Shown here: positions 26,201 to 37,350 of the stretch, piece by piece
Numbering within the stretch: the first letter of the stretch is position 1
Layout: the number at the start of each line of letters is the position of its first letter
Assembly: GCA_014549065.1 (NCBI GenBank)
Contig: JACDOX010000018.1
Location: 5,242,172 to 5,306,171 of the forward strand
Reading direction: 5' to 3'
DNA length: 64,000 nucleotides
Source: Cardinalis cardinalis
Taxonomy: Eukaryota > Chordata > Aves > Passeriformes > Cardinalidae
Notes under the pieces: generated by a model
The model's database searches: none
Seen by the model: the letters and a program-made list of their open reading frames with translations, nothing else
What the model was told of the DNA's origin: nothing
Position numbers and translations under genes: made by a program

Positions 26201-28339
26201 TTCTATGTTTTCAGACCTGACTTGATCTTTTCAGGCTCATCAGCTGCTATGATACTTCTGCTTCACCCTAACCAGCTGCCAGAAAGTGTTATTTTCCTCT
26301 CAGGTCCCTTGAGCATTCGAGATGTTCAANAGTGACCTTACAGCTCTCCTGAAGAGAGCTTTTAACACAGCACANCGGTAGCTACTGCTTTCTTTACAAA
26401 ACCAGCTGGAAGAGGAAATGGTAGGAATCTGATTTGGAAATAGTGTTTACCTGANAACCAACAAAATTTGACAATTCTCTTCTTTTGCCTATAGGAACAC
26501 CTACTTCTCAGAAAAATACCACAATCACCATATNATGGAGTTTGAGAAAGCAGTCTTCATTCCAACTCTTGAACAAAACTTTAATTTTAAAAGTGAGAAG
26601 GAATAAACTGGCACTGGAGTCTTAAAGAAATTCTATGCCCTGAAAGACACTCCAGCATNTTTCAACACCCTTGTGTGGACTTTACAGCAGACAGCGTTTA
26701 GCAGCTGTAGATACACTTGTGCACTCTGCAGCCCATCATTTTAGTCAGTGCCCAAAAAANTAAACACTGTGACGACAATAGAGACCATTACTGTTTTTAA
26801 CCTCAAACATTTCAGGAGTGCAAGAGCTGTTGCAGGCTGTTGGTCCCNAATTTTCCTTAGCTGTTTTGCAATCCCACCTTTTGGGATGGAGTAGTATGTG
26901 TGCTTCTTGCATGCTTCCCTCTGGGATCTATATAAGATTTTAAACTATCAGGGTGAAGATCATGGATTGAAAAATGTTTTTGAAGTGCTTCCCATGTTAA
27001 GTTTCTGTCAGAACTGATTCTATATAAATAGGATTATCCAAGGGTAGGTGCTATCTGTGGCTGAATTCTGCAGGAGGAGCTGGTAACTGGTAACCTCTTT
27101 CCAGCTGAGGAGTTTGAGAGTTTTACCAGATATACATGATTGCTAATGATCCAGGGGACAGTGACAACTTCAGTGGGATAAGTAGGATTTAAACTGGTGA
27201 AGCAGCACTGGGATTGTAGAANACATCTTTGTACTTATGATTTTAAATGTGATTTTGGTTCACCTACTGATGTTTCTCCTTTTGTTTTCCCTCTATTTTT
27301 CTTGTAAAAATTGAGCAGCTGGAAAACTGTTTTCTGGATGTGTCAGGTGATGACAAAAAGTGAGGCTCTATGTGAGCTAAATATAAAAATTCACTGGGTT
27401 AGTATTAGTGAAAATATTAAGAATTGAAATATGTTTCCATAGCTTGGACCTTGTTTTGAATAATGTGGGGGTTTTTTTTGAAGTTATATTGATCAGGTAA
27501 AGTGGCAATGGATGCTTCCTGTGAGTTACAAAAGTGCATTTGTCTGGCTCTTACTGGGTGTGGGCTCACCCTCAGGGTCTGATAGGGCTGAATGGTGTGA
27601 TGAAGTGGCTTTGGGGGAGAGGAGGAGGAGCTGAGCACCCCACAGTAATGCTCTCATCTCAGGACCAAGCCCAGGCTGCCCACCCAGGGATGATACCACT
27701 GTCTCTTGTGACAAAACTGGTACCACAAAGAGTGCTGGAAGCTGTATTTTTCTTTCCTCAGACACTGATCCTGCTTGTTNCCTTTCATGGTAGGGCTCAC
27801 AAGTATGGATATGGAGGTGGATCAAGGGAGGCTTAAACAACTTTCAGGGAGTCAATGGCAAAGTGAAAAAGAATATCATTTACTCAGACTTCTTTACTTT
27901 ATGCTGTGAGTCTTTATTCTCATTCCCATCATATCTAGGTAATAAACACCGTTCTGTGTTTCATTCAGATATGATCTTTTTCTTGTAAATAAATGAATTA
28001 TGTGAACAAGCTTGAAGACAAATTCTAAAATATTAAAATCTGTCCTTCTTCTCAAATCTAACTCTTCTGTTAGTTGTTTACATACATAATTTAATAACAT
28101 GCATATTTTTTTATATATTATTCTGACAGTAGTAAATGAAACCAGATTCAGGAAAAATATTCTGGTACATGGAATCTCAAAATACACATTTGCATTGGTA
28201 AGGTACTAGTGTATATTTTGTAGGGCTTATACTGCTACTCGTTGTGGTTAGTGGTTAGTATGACTACCATGTTTTTGCAGTATTACGTATCTGAGAAAAT
28301 GTAATTTTTTTCTATTCCTTTTAAAATCAAATTACAATG
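23281..28339. other. Non-coding DNA with a GC-richer patch and clustered single Ns
   Basis: A locally GC-rich patch at about 23650-23890 opens frames on both strands but shows no recognisable protein. Seven isolated Ns lie at 26330, 26375, 26455, 26534, 26659, 26760 and 26848, denser than elsewhere. No gene or transposon is supported. Confidence 0.45.
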
Positions 28340-28790
28340 TGACATTCAATAAAATATCTTTTGTGCAGCTAATAAAAATTGAGATCTCATCTCACTGCTT
28401 TGACAAATAAACCACACAAGTCAAAATACTGCCTCTGATACAGTTTATAGCTTAAGCTTTCATGTCAGCCTTTCCTATAAAAAAGCCCCATTATTTATTA
28501 ATAGCCTTCTATGTCTTAAAAGTTTCTTTTTCTTGTGTGGAGAAAAAATCATTTGCCTTTTAATGGGGTGTCAGATTTGTTTTCCAAACGTTCTAAAAGG
28601 TTATCGTTGTTACATATGGACAAGTGCTTTTTTCAGAATCAATGTAAACTCTGTTACCAGGGTAATTTACTGCAGTCCCCTGGTAGCTGTACGGAAAACT
28701 TAATTTCACCATTTTGCAAAGTGGAGGGGTGGGACTCTTTCCTTGTGGTTAACTATTTTCACATGGAGTGAAAAGAAAATGCATGCTTCT
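28340..28790. promoter_or_regulatory. Candidate conserved non-coding element
   Basis: Repeat-free AT-rich sequence with TTATTTATTAATAG, AACGTTCTAAAAGG and TGTAAACT words, some retained CpGs, and no sign of simple-repeat decay. Low-confidence enhancer-like call. Confidence 0.3.
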
Positions 28791-31780
28791 AGCACATACT
28801 AAATAACTGATGGTCTCTTACCCTCTGTTTGAGTTCAGGGCACACTGGCAGTCTGGTAGGGTTCATGGCATAGAAGGATGACTGACCCAATTAGATACAC
28901 CATAAAACATTTTGGCAATTAACTTCCAACTAACCAAAAGATTCAGGCTGATATTAAGAGTGGATAATAAAAGCTTGTTAAATTTTTGTCCATTACCTGC
29001 AGACATACACACACAAATATCTGAGCCACATTTTTGATGACAGAGAAGTCTGTATGGAGGGAAGAATATTCTATGAAAGATCCAGAGGTGTCAGCTTTGA
29101 GTCTGTCCTGAAGTCTGAGTTGAGAAATGACATGAAACACAAGCAAATATCAAATTCAGGATTGTGCATTTAATTAGAGCTTGAATTAGCAGCTGTAGTA
29201 CTTTATTTTGAAAAAGGCAAAAATAGCAGTATTTTTGCTCTAACAAACCCATCTAAAAAACCCTCCAAAACCAGAAAGCAGTAGAAACNACTTATGACTT
29301 CAACAACCTTTTTAGATTAAACTAATTACCTTTTACTAGTAATTTCTATTAACTTGTCTAATTGCCTANTGAATTTGGAGGTGCTGCCTACATCTGCACA
29401 CTGAAAAGTGAGTTTCACAGAAGGCATCAGCTCTTTAAAAGTGGCAATTNATCATTTTTGCACCCCCATTCATGACTGTTCACCAGACTGAAGACAGTTT
29501 ACTAAATCTGTGCTGTGCTTAAGAGGAAGCAAGCTGGTGATGTCTGCTACCAAACCAAACTGAGGAACAGATGACTCTAGAATTTCTGAATTTTGAAGCT
29601 CACACTTGTTCTGCACNGGGGAGGGATATGCAACAATGCACNTAATTAAAAAGCTGTTTTCATAAGGTAGAATGGAAAGGAGAATACAGATGATGGACAA
29701 ATCTCATGTCACTTCAGATGTTGGGAATCCCATGTTCCTGCAGTGTTGACAGACCCCAGATGGATTTTCCCGTGGCATGTTGTGCACATGCTCATGGATG
29801 AGCATGAAAATTCAAAGACTTCCATTCATCAATTAAATTTTAGAACAATGTCTAATATATTAAATAGGGGGAAAAAAGTCCAAAACCAAGCAGTTTGAAC
29901 TCAAACTATGAACTTTAATAAATACTATGATAGACATTGGTTAACTTGTGGATGAGGTTACATAGCATCCATTGCCTGAGAAATAAGGTGATTAAATTCA
30001 GTGACTCACTGTGTCCTATGGCATGTATTTTATGGGGAGTTCTCCCATTGGAAGTTTTCAGTGAGATGTCATTTTCATATTAAATAAAGGCTTTGTCAGA
30101 CTGTCCTGGATAATTTTCAAATACGAGTGTTTGAAATGAGATGTGGGATCCAACATCCTCAACACTTGTCTGGCTATGCTCTGAGAAATACCACCCACTT
30201 ACATGCTGAGAGCTTCTGAAAAACCTGCTGATGTTCACTTTTCAGCAGGCTCAGCCTGTAACTCTTCTCCCTCAGAAAATCCTAAATGTAAGGCGGATTT
30301 GTGTGTATAATTACTTTGGAACTTTGATTTCCAAGATCAGGAACACATTTTTGGCAGTATATTTTCCCCACCATCTTCACACCCATGCATTTGCAAGACA
30401 CTATCACAGATTATTTATTAGTGCCACTGACAGGAGAAGGAAAGATGTGCCACATGTCATTCCTCCAGCTGATCTCTGGAAGCTTGGCTTCTGGTCTCTG
30501 TTTTTTTCATGATACATGAAACTACAAGGCATACTGCAGAGGGGAGGTATTCCATGCAGTTAAAACTAAACTTGGTAGTGTAGCTGAATAAGTGCAGACA
30601 TGGTAGAGGAAAGCTTGAGCCATGTGCATTCACAGATAAATTTTACTTCATCTAGCTCTTGTAGAAACTGCTTGGATCTTTGCATCTTGCATTATAACCT
30701 GAGTTTGCTGAAAAACTTATGACTGTGAATTAGGCCTCAGAGCATGAAGCTGTATTATAGCCAAAAAGCAGAATTTTGTTGTGTGAAGGTTGGCTGACTG
30801 TGCTTGGTGCTGTTGAAATAGCAAGGTGATGATGTAACAAGGTGTCCTTCAGCTGTTGGACAAAACACCTGGAATCACTACAGACCTTGGGTCTTCCTTG
30901 TGAACTTAGATATCCTAAGTGCATAAGAACTTGGCATAAAACAAAAAACAAATCAAGCCTCTTTCCACATGGTGTCATTGCACCATTCAGCTATGACATG
31001 CACATGTTCATAGTTTCGTTCCTAGAATAAATTTATAAGCTATTTGTTGAAGTCTGGACTTGTCTGGACTTTCTCACAATCATGTGAGTTAATGTGTGAC
31101 TGTGACAGGCCCAGAANAAGAAAAGTATTTGTTCACAGTTTCTTCTTGGCCTCATGATTCAGGTACTACTGCAAAACTAAAGACTACAATGGGCAGAGGT
31201 ACTGAAGAGTAAGTCTTTCTCTGTGCCAGAGCTATCACCCAGGCACTCCTGTCATGCACAGGAGCTGTGAGTGGATGAAGTGTGCTTGGATCTCCATGGC
31301 CCCTGCCTGTTCAGACTGATGAGACAGTAGGACATTCTGTATGTTGATGGAAATTTTCAAATAACAGTCTCTGAAACAAAATAATATTCCACTGAGTATT
31401 AACGAACAGTTTTTTTACAAAACTGAATAATTCGTTCAAGAACACATAGATTTTCAGATAGTGGCAAAAGATGGGTTCCCAGCTGAGATAGCACTTCCTA
31501 ACAAATATCATATTGCTCTACCAAAGCAGGGGGCCTGTCTGTCATACTGTTGTCATCATTATTTTAACACAATGAACTTTATTCTTTTGTTTGTTTGTTT
31601 TGTTTAGAAATTCTTTATCTTTAGAAATTATCCTTAAAATTCTAAATATTACTACTACTCCTTTTGTCACACTGTGGCAGTCACACAACATGAAATATTT
31701 TTGCTTGGACTACTAGAGTTTGGCAAAGTTACAATATCTGAAAATTAGGTCTTAGAGTGGGAAGCATTAAACAACTGTAA
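28791..31780. other. Non-coding DNA without recognisable elements
   Basis: No gene or repeat is supported apart from a short GTTT run at about 31586-31606. Confidence 0.45.
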
Positions 31781-31781
31781 C

Positions 31782-31797
31782 TCACTAGGCAGCGCTA
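31782..31797 (+). promoter_or_regulatory. Candidate CTCF-like site
   Basis: TCACTAGGCAGCGCTA matches the CTCF core pattern (CCASYAGRKGGCRSYV) at 13 of 16 positions, including the CACTAG block and the GCGCTA block. The mismatches are the first base and two bases in the central G run. It sits about 70 bp before the half-site cluster, in otherwise CpG-poor DNA. Confidence 0.3.
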
Positions 31798-31863
31798 TCT
31801 ACAGGAAAAGCAGGAAAGGGCTCAAATACAGCACTGCCTTTCCATGTGATTGTACTTTTCATC

Positions 31864-31935
31864 TGACCTTCCAAGTCCTTGGAAGGTCAAGTGGGTCAGT
31901 GACCCACCCAAGGTCACTGAGTGGCAGCCAGTGAC
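31864..31935. promoter_or_regulatory. Cluster of nuclear-receptor half-sites in three hairpins
   Basis: Three inverted repeats follow one another. The first has 12-bp arms TGACCTTCCAAG and CTTGGAAGGTCA (31864-31875 and 31878-31889) with a 2-nt spacer. The second is GTGGGTCA-G-TGACCCAC (31891-31907). The third has 7-bp arms GTCACTG and CAGTGAC (31913-31919 and 31929-31935). The block contains five AGGTCA-like half-sites. GGGTCAGTGACCC at 31893-31905 is an inverted repeat with a 1-bp spacer, the arrangement known to bind FXR/RXR-type heterodimers. CCAAGGTCA at 31908-31916 resembles the extended half-site of ERR/NR5A receptors. The right part overlaps a MIR-like sequence. The structure is seen directly; binding is inferred. 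Confidence 0.45.
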
Positions 31936-31985
31936 AGAGTTGCTATCACGGCCCATGGAGTTCCTGGCTCTGAGCGAAGAACAAG
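31904..31985 (+). repeat. MIR-type SINE remnant
   Basis: The order CCCAAGGTCAC, then GAGTGGCAG, GACAGAG and GTTCCTGGCTCTGAG follows the core of the ancient MIR/CORE-SINE family (CCAAGGTCACACAGC, AGTGGCAGAG, CCAGGATTC, CTGACTC). It is strongly diverged and partial, as expected for an insertion predating birds. Confidence 0.5.
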
Positions 31986-34900
31986 GTAAGTGACACAAAG
32001 GTACATCTTCTCTCAGCTTCCATTATGTTTCTAATCTCTCTTCACTACAGTAATGAATGATAATGAGTTGCAATCTTTTTCTGGGTTGTTCTTGCTGCCG
32101 CATCGGTGACACTTANTGTTACAATAAAGATATAAGCGGAGAAAAAAATTGTGCTAAGAGATATGATGAATAAGTAAATCCAAATAACTTGCAAAAAGAA
32201 CAGCGGTTGCAATAACTTGCTAGAAAGGACCATCTTATTCTATGTCCATGTCGGGCAGGTCACTCTCTCCTTCATCTGGAATTGGAAATACTATGCAAAA
32301 AAGAGACATGATTCAGTAAGTTCTATTTTTTGTAAGCAAATCTTACTAGAGGAAAGATGGGCAAGGACAGGTACATAATTGACCTGATGATATTTACTAC
32401 ACAAAGCCAGAAACTCAGTTAACCTGGAGCTGAGGGTCAAGCTCCTGTTATGCAGTTGCACCTTGGTGCTATAACATTAAGCATTTCAGACTCCTAGGAA
32501 ATGAATTTTCAAAATTGCTCGTAAGTCTGGTCAGGTTTTTTGAAAGAACTCAGCACTCTGAAAAACTTTTTCAAAAGGCAACAGATTTTCAATGCTGCTC
32601 TGCACTCAGCGTCTCCTGCTGGGCAGAATGTGATCTATGGGGCCTGTTGGANGCTGCAGCCTGATTTGGAACATTGTGCTCTGAGAACAAAGGGAGTGAG
32701 AAGGAAGTGGGAAAGAGCCTTCACCTGCCCTATCTTTTTCTTTTTCTCTCCTCTCCATCCTTCTATTGGCCCCCATGTCCTCTTCCTGTGGTACAGTACT
32801 TGCATCTCCAGCACAGTTCCAACAAGAAAGAAATTTTCCAGGTCTGAGCTGGAGCTGGAAAGTATCAGGTCAGAAGAGTGTGGGTTAGGGACAGTTTNGG
32901 GGAGACGTGGATAAAGATGCTGCAGTCTGCAAAGCTGATTCCCCCTGGTGTTAGTCTCAAGGCATGTCTCATCCCTGTGTTCTCCTAACAGTATTAGCCA
33001 AGTTGGCAGCTGGTGAAAATTCAATAGCAATAGAATCCTTTGTGTATTTTAGCAGGAGAATATTCCATAGNTTTGATGCTGTCCCCTTAATCATCTCTTA
33101 TGCAATGTTAATGCTCTTGNTTTTCCTTGGTCTGCTGCAATCCTACACCTTATGTTTTTTCAGCCATTTGTAAGTATGTGTGTTTGCATGAGCATAGGCA
33201 TGCAGTTCACCATAATTAGTTTATACTATATCAGATCAATTTTTTCTCCCGTCCCATATTCATGATTTACATTGTCATNATTTCTCTAATATCTTATTTT
33301 GGTAAGTCTTCTACTGTTTTCCTTTCTATGTAAAATTAGCACTTGATTCCTACATGACCACAAATACAGAACTACTGATAAGCATGATAAGTCTGGTAAG
33401 GAATCACGAGTTTAACTGCTTGCTTAGAAGTCCTGGGGGTAAAGAAAAGGAGTAGCCAAAAGTTCATTGCTAGGGGAATCTGCACTGTGTGTAAATCTTG
33501 GAACTGCCAAAATATGTGATGGGGTAAGGTTCAACTTGCGTTGCTTATGTTTATGCAACTCCTCCCATCTATGCTGTCATTAAAACCACCTTCTTCCTAA
33601 AACAAACCCACTAACTTGCAGATCTAATATTTTATCATGACTTTGGATCTGCTGTTGTGCTAGTTCCTTCTGTGAATTGCCATTTCTGCTGGAGAATGGA
33701 GGGAGANATATTATATTAAAGTAACATTTTTTATATTTAGGTACTAATTTTCCTGGTCTCACTTGAGNACATCAGTTAAAAAGCCTATTATCCATATAAA
33801 GGAACAGTTTATTATAGTCATTATTTTTCTTCTAACATTTGGATTAATAAAAAATTTTAAAATGTATCTAAGATTTTTAACCTTTAGTTTGATGAGGTCT
33901 GGTTTATGCAGAAAGATTTTTCAGTGGCTCATAACAGTAATTAAAATTAGCACTTTTAGTTTAAAGCACACTGCAGTACCCAGTCCCTCTCTCTGTCCAT
34001 TCACGTTACAAAAGTTTAACTCTTATGAAATACCTTTTAAAAATCTTTGTTGGTTCTGGTTTTGGTGGTGTCATTGATATCAGGCAGAATCTCACCAAAG
34101 TGGCTATGCTGGTAAATCGTGAAAGGCGAGGGTAGGTTTGCTATTTTCCACACTTGAAATGCCTATTACTTCTGTTCTGCTGTGGTGTATCAAGTGTTTC
34201 AAACTTTAGAGAAAAANATCATGAAGGTTATGCTTCCTTGAAGACAGCTTCTGAGCTTAGGATAGTAAGCAACAAGCCGAACTGTCTAAATAATCAATTA
34301 ATTGAATTTTTATTGTTTCTGTTGATAATCTCTATAGCAACTTTTGGGTTCCTTGAAGAAATCTGTTATTCTAAGTAGATTTATGCTACCCTGAAATATT
34401 TCTGGTCCTATAGATTTTTTTTTGAGTATTTGATACATGAGGCTGGACCTTTGCTGGTTAATTTATCAGCTACATCACACAATATTGTCTCTGTTTCTAT
34501 CTGGAATGAGCATAATTCTTCAAATTGCATATCTGCTGGGAATATAGGGTTTCTGAATTCACAGTTTGTATTCTATGAGTATACTGTAGTAGTCATTTAA
34601 CATTAATTTTCCATGAATGTTTCATGTACCTTGTACTGGTTAATAACATGAAGAGACTTTATGTATCCAAAACATTTCTTGTAGTGTATTCGGGGAATTT
34701 ATAAAGCTGTTTTTACTACTCTTCACTAGTAGTTTGCAAACAAAATTTTTCAAGTTGCTTCCAAACTCGTCTCTTGGAACCTGTTCTGCATCCTTCAAAG
34801 GTCACCATATTGTGGCTGTGAAAATTCGTACTTAAACTGAAATGTCTTCTGAAAGCTGATGCAAAAAGAGCACTAAACCCACATTTTCCCTCTATTTTGG

Positions 34901-36239
34901 CCCAGCTAGGATCAATAATTAGGAGATCCTTTGCTTATTCTAACAGAAAAGTAGTGAGAAAAATAAACCATGGATTTTTATATGAATCCTGCNTCTGGCC
35001 CTTTCTGGGAAGGAGTTCTGTTTTTCTTCCAACATGCTGGATATGTTCATTTAGCTTCTACAAACAAATGTTAAGAGCTATAAAACAAGCGATTTCTTCT
35101 GTTGATGTGTCTGCATTTAAGATCCTTTCCCTAATTTTATGCTCTGTTTCCCCCTTCCCTGACAGGAGTTTTTCCCTTTCCTATGGTCATACTGGTACAA
35201 ACGGTTCAAGAAGGACATCCTTCCTCTCTGATTATGTTTAAGCATCCAGAGCTGCTGGATGTTGATGCTGGCAGTGGCTGCCGATTAGCCTCCCTCTCTA
35301 TCAGCCTTTGGTACCAGGCCAGGGCCCTGAGATGCTGCACACCTGTGAGAAGGGGCAGGTTGAGCCCTCACCCTATNTGTAACCCCAGGGTCCCAAGTGG
35401 TGGTTTTCAACTATATTCTGAGGGATAGGGGTCTTTTAGGGATACAATGTTCCAGAGACATGGCTTTGATGGGGCTGTCATCAGCCATCTGAAACAGCCC
35501 TTCTGGGAATGGCAGAAGAGCATGGTAGTTGAGCAAATGTACAGAGTCACTGAAGTACCTGTGGAAGTGCACTATGGGGAGCTGGATAATCNTAAGTCTT
35601 ACAGCACTTGCAGGTTTTAATCATGATATACTTGCTTGTAAAGATAATTTCAATAGGGCTGCACATTATTCATTTTTAGGGAAGTCTGGCTGCTGCAGAA
35701 ATCCTAAATCACAGCATTTGCTTCCTGCTTGATGCTAATTTGGGCCAGTTCCAGCCCACGGAGTTCCTTTTCCATTGTGTCATTTAATTACACATTTAAC
35801 CACACTTCTCAGCTAGTAAGAGCCTTGATATACGGCCTCTTAATCTAATACTGATCTATTAAAAACTACACTCAGTATTTTAAAGTGTTAGACAACAGAT
35901 GGAATTGACAGTTTTAATAGGTAGCAACTAACATCATCTCCCAATCTACACCTCTGTATTGGATTTTAAGCAACTGATATCACTGTGGACATGTGCAGAT
36001 ATGGAACTTGCATTTAAAGGCAGAAATTCAATCAATAGCCTGTCTCTCAACAGAGCTTACTAGATTATATCAGTTAGAAGTGACCATCTGGCCTAATCTT
36101 GGGAGTTCTGAGATATCATGTAGATCTTTTTCACTAATGTCATTTTTATTTGGTTAACATTAATAAACTGTAGCAAACATTGCAAATCTTGCAATCTGAA
36201 GCTGTAACTCAATTTTTGCCTTTTACATGAGACAAGTCA
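31986..36239. other. Non-coding DNA without recognisable elements
   Basis: No coding or repeat feature is supported. A slightly GC-richer patch at 32620-32960 opens frames on both strands without recognisable content. A short palindrome TCAATTAATTGA lies at about 34294-34305. A weak CR1-tail resemblance near 36068-36105 is not strong enough to call. Confidence 0.45.
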
Positions 36240-36920
36240 AACATCTGCTTCTCTAGGGGGAACGNGTGTGAGAGCCAGCAAAAGAAAGATGCGATCGCTC
36301 TGAAGATTTTACTGTCTTTCTAGGTGTTGTGAAATGATGGAAAGTGGCAGTCTTTTTTATTTACTAAAAGAAGAGTGTGTTGCTAAAGGGTATCCAACAA
36401 CTAATGTGATTATTTCTATGAATACAAAATATGGAGGGAAATATGTAGATAACATTCTGGGGGGGTTAAAGCTTCAGCGTATTCTATGACTGCGATAAAA
36501 GAAGAATGTACATTACACATTCATCTACCAGATTTATGCTACAAATAAAGTCTAACTTTTAATCTGGTACAGTCAATATATATCAAATGTCTGTGAAGAG
36601 TCATTTAACGCTGTCACAGCCAGAATGCATAAACTCTGAAAAGCCTTTTTTAATACCAGAGTCAAGAACATTCTCTTCTGGTTCTTCGCTCCTTTAAATT
36701 TAATTTCAAATTCTATTTTGTGTTTGGCTGAACACCAGCCCTATTAAAAGTTCAGAAATGTTCTGTTCATAAAAAAGGAAAATAAATGTCAGCGTCCCGG
36801 GTCTAATTATAACTTTGCACTCATAAGTAGCACAATAGAGATTCAATTATGAAAATGATTGTTATTGGATTTTGATCTTGCAAAATAAAAATCAGGAGTG
36901 ATTTCTAAATGTATCTGATG
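36240..36920. promoter_or_regulatory. Candidate conserved non-coding element, CpG-retaining
   Basis: Unique AT-rich sequence that keeps unusual CpG words for a non-island region. These include GCGATCGC (36291-36298, a perfect palindrome), TCAGCGTATTC, CTGCGATAAAA, TTTAACGCTG and CAGCGTCCCGGGTC. It also has many TAATTA/CAATTA-type words. CpG survival outside an island suggests either constraint or lack of germline methylation. Confidence 0.38.
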
Positions 36921-37229
36921 TAATCAGACCCATTGAAATTCTGGAGACTCTTTTCCTTTTTTGCCTTTGGTTCATTGTTCATCAATGGAAATTTTTAAAA
37001 TTTCAAACAATGGAGGGGTACATCATGAAAGCCTGAAGGTGGGGAGGGCAAGAAGCAAGACAGGCAACTGCTAAAAAGAAACAAATTCCAGAAGAAATTG
37101 GGAGAGAAAAATAAAAGAATATTTGGGAGCTTCATTAGAGCAGTACCCCTAGGGGCATCCTGTTGTAGGGTGCCAGGGACCCAGAAACCAAAGGCATATG
37201 TCCTCTTGACATTGGCAGTCAATGAGTAA
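36921..37229. other. Non-coding DNA
   Basis: No feature is recognised in this short interval; there is a purine-rich stretch near 37070-37115. Confidence 0.45.
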
Positions 37230-37350
37230 TAAGCTGGGCAAGTTATTTCAGCCTAGTTGCCCTCATTTTTCCATCTAAAAATGATGAGAATGATTGCCAC
37301 TTGCCTTTGTTTCCAGAAACTATTGTATCATTTAGTGCCTTCTAAGTATT
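37230..37350 (+). repeat. MIR SINE remnant
   Basis: 'AGCTGGGCAAGTTATTTCA', then 'GCCCTCATTTTTCCATCT', 'AAAAATGATGAGAATGATTG' and 'CCACTTGCCTTTG' follow the MIR consensus order (GACCTTGGGCAAGTTACTT, CCTCAGTTTCCTCATCTG, TAAAATGGGGATAATAATAG, TACCTACCTCA). This is the clearer of the two MIR pieces in the window and is clearly ancient. Confidence 0.65.

Noticed and set aside
36068..36105. Possible CR1 tail ('gtgaccatctggcctaatc')
   Set aside because: Only a short weak match, with neither the GAATCAT start nor the flanking family order.
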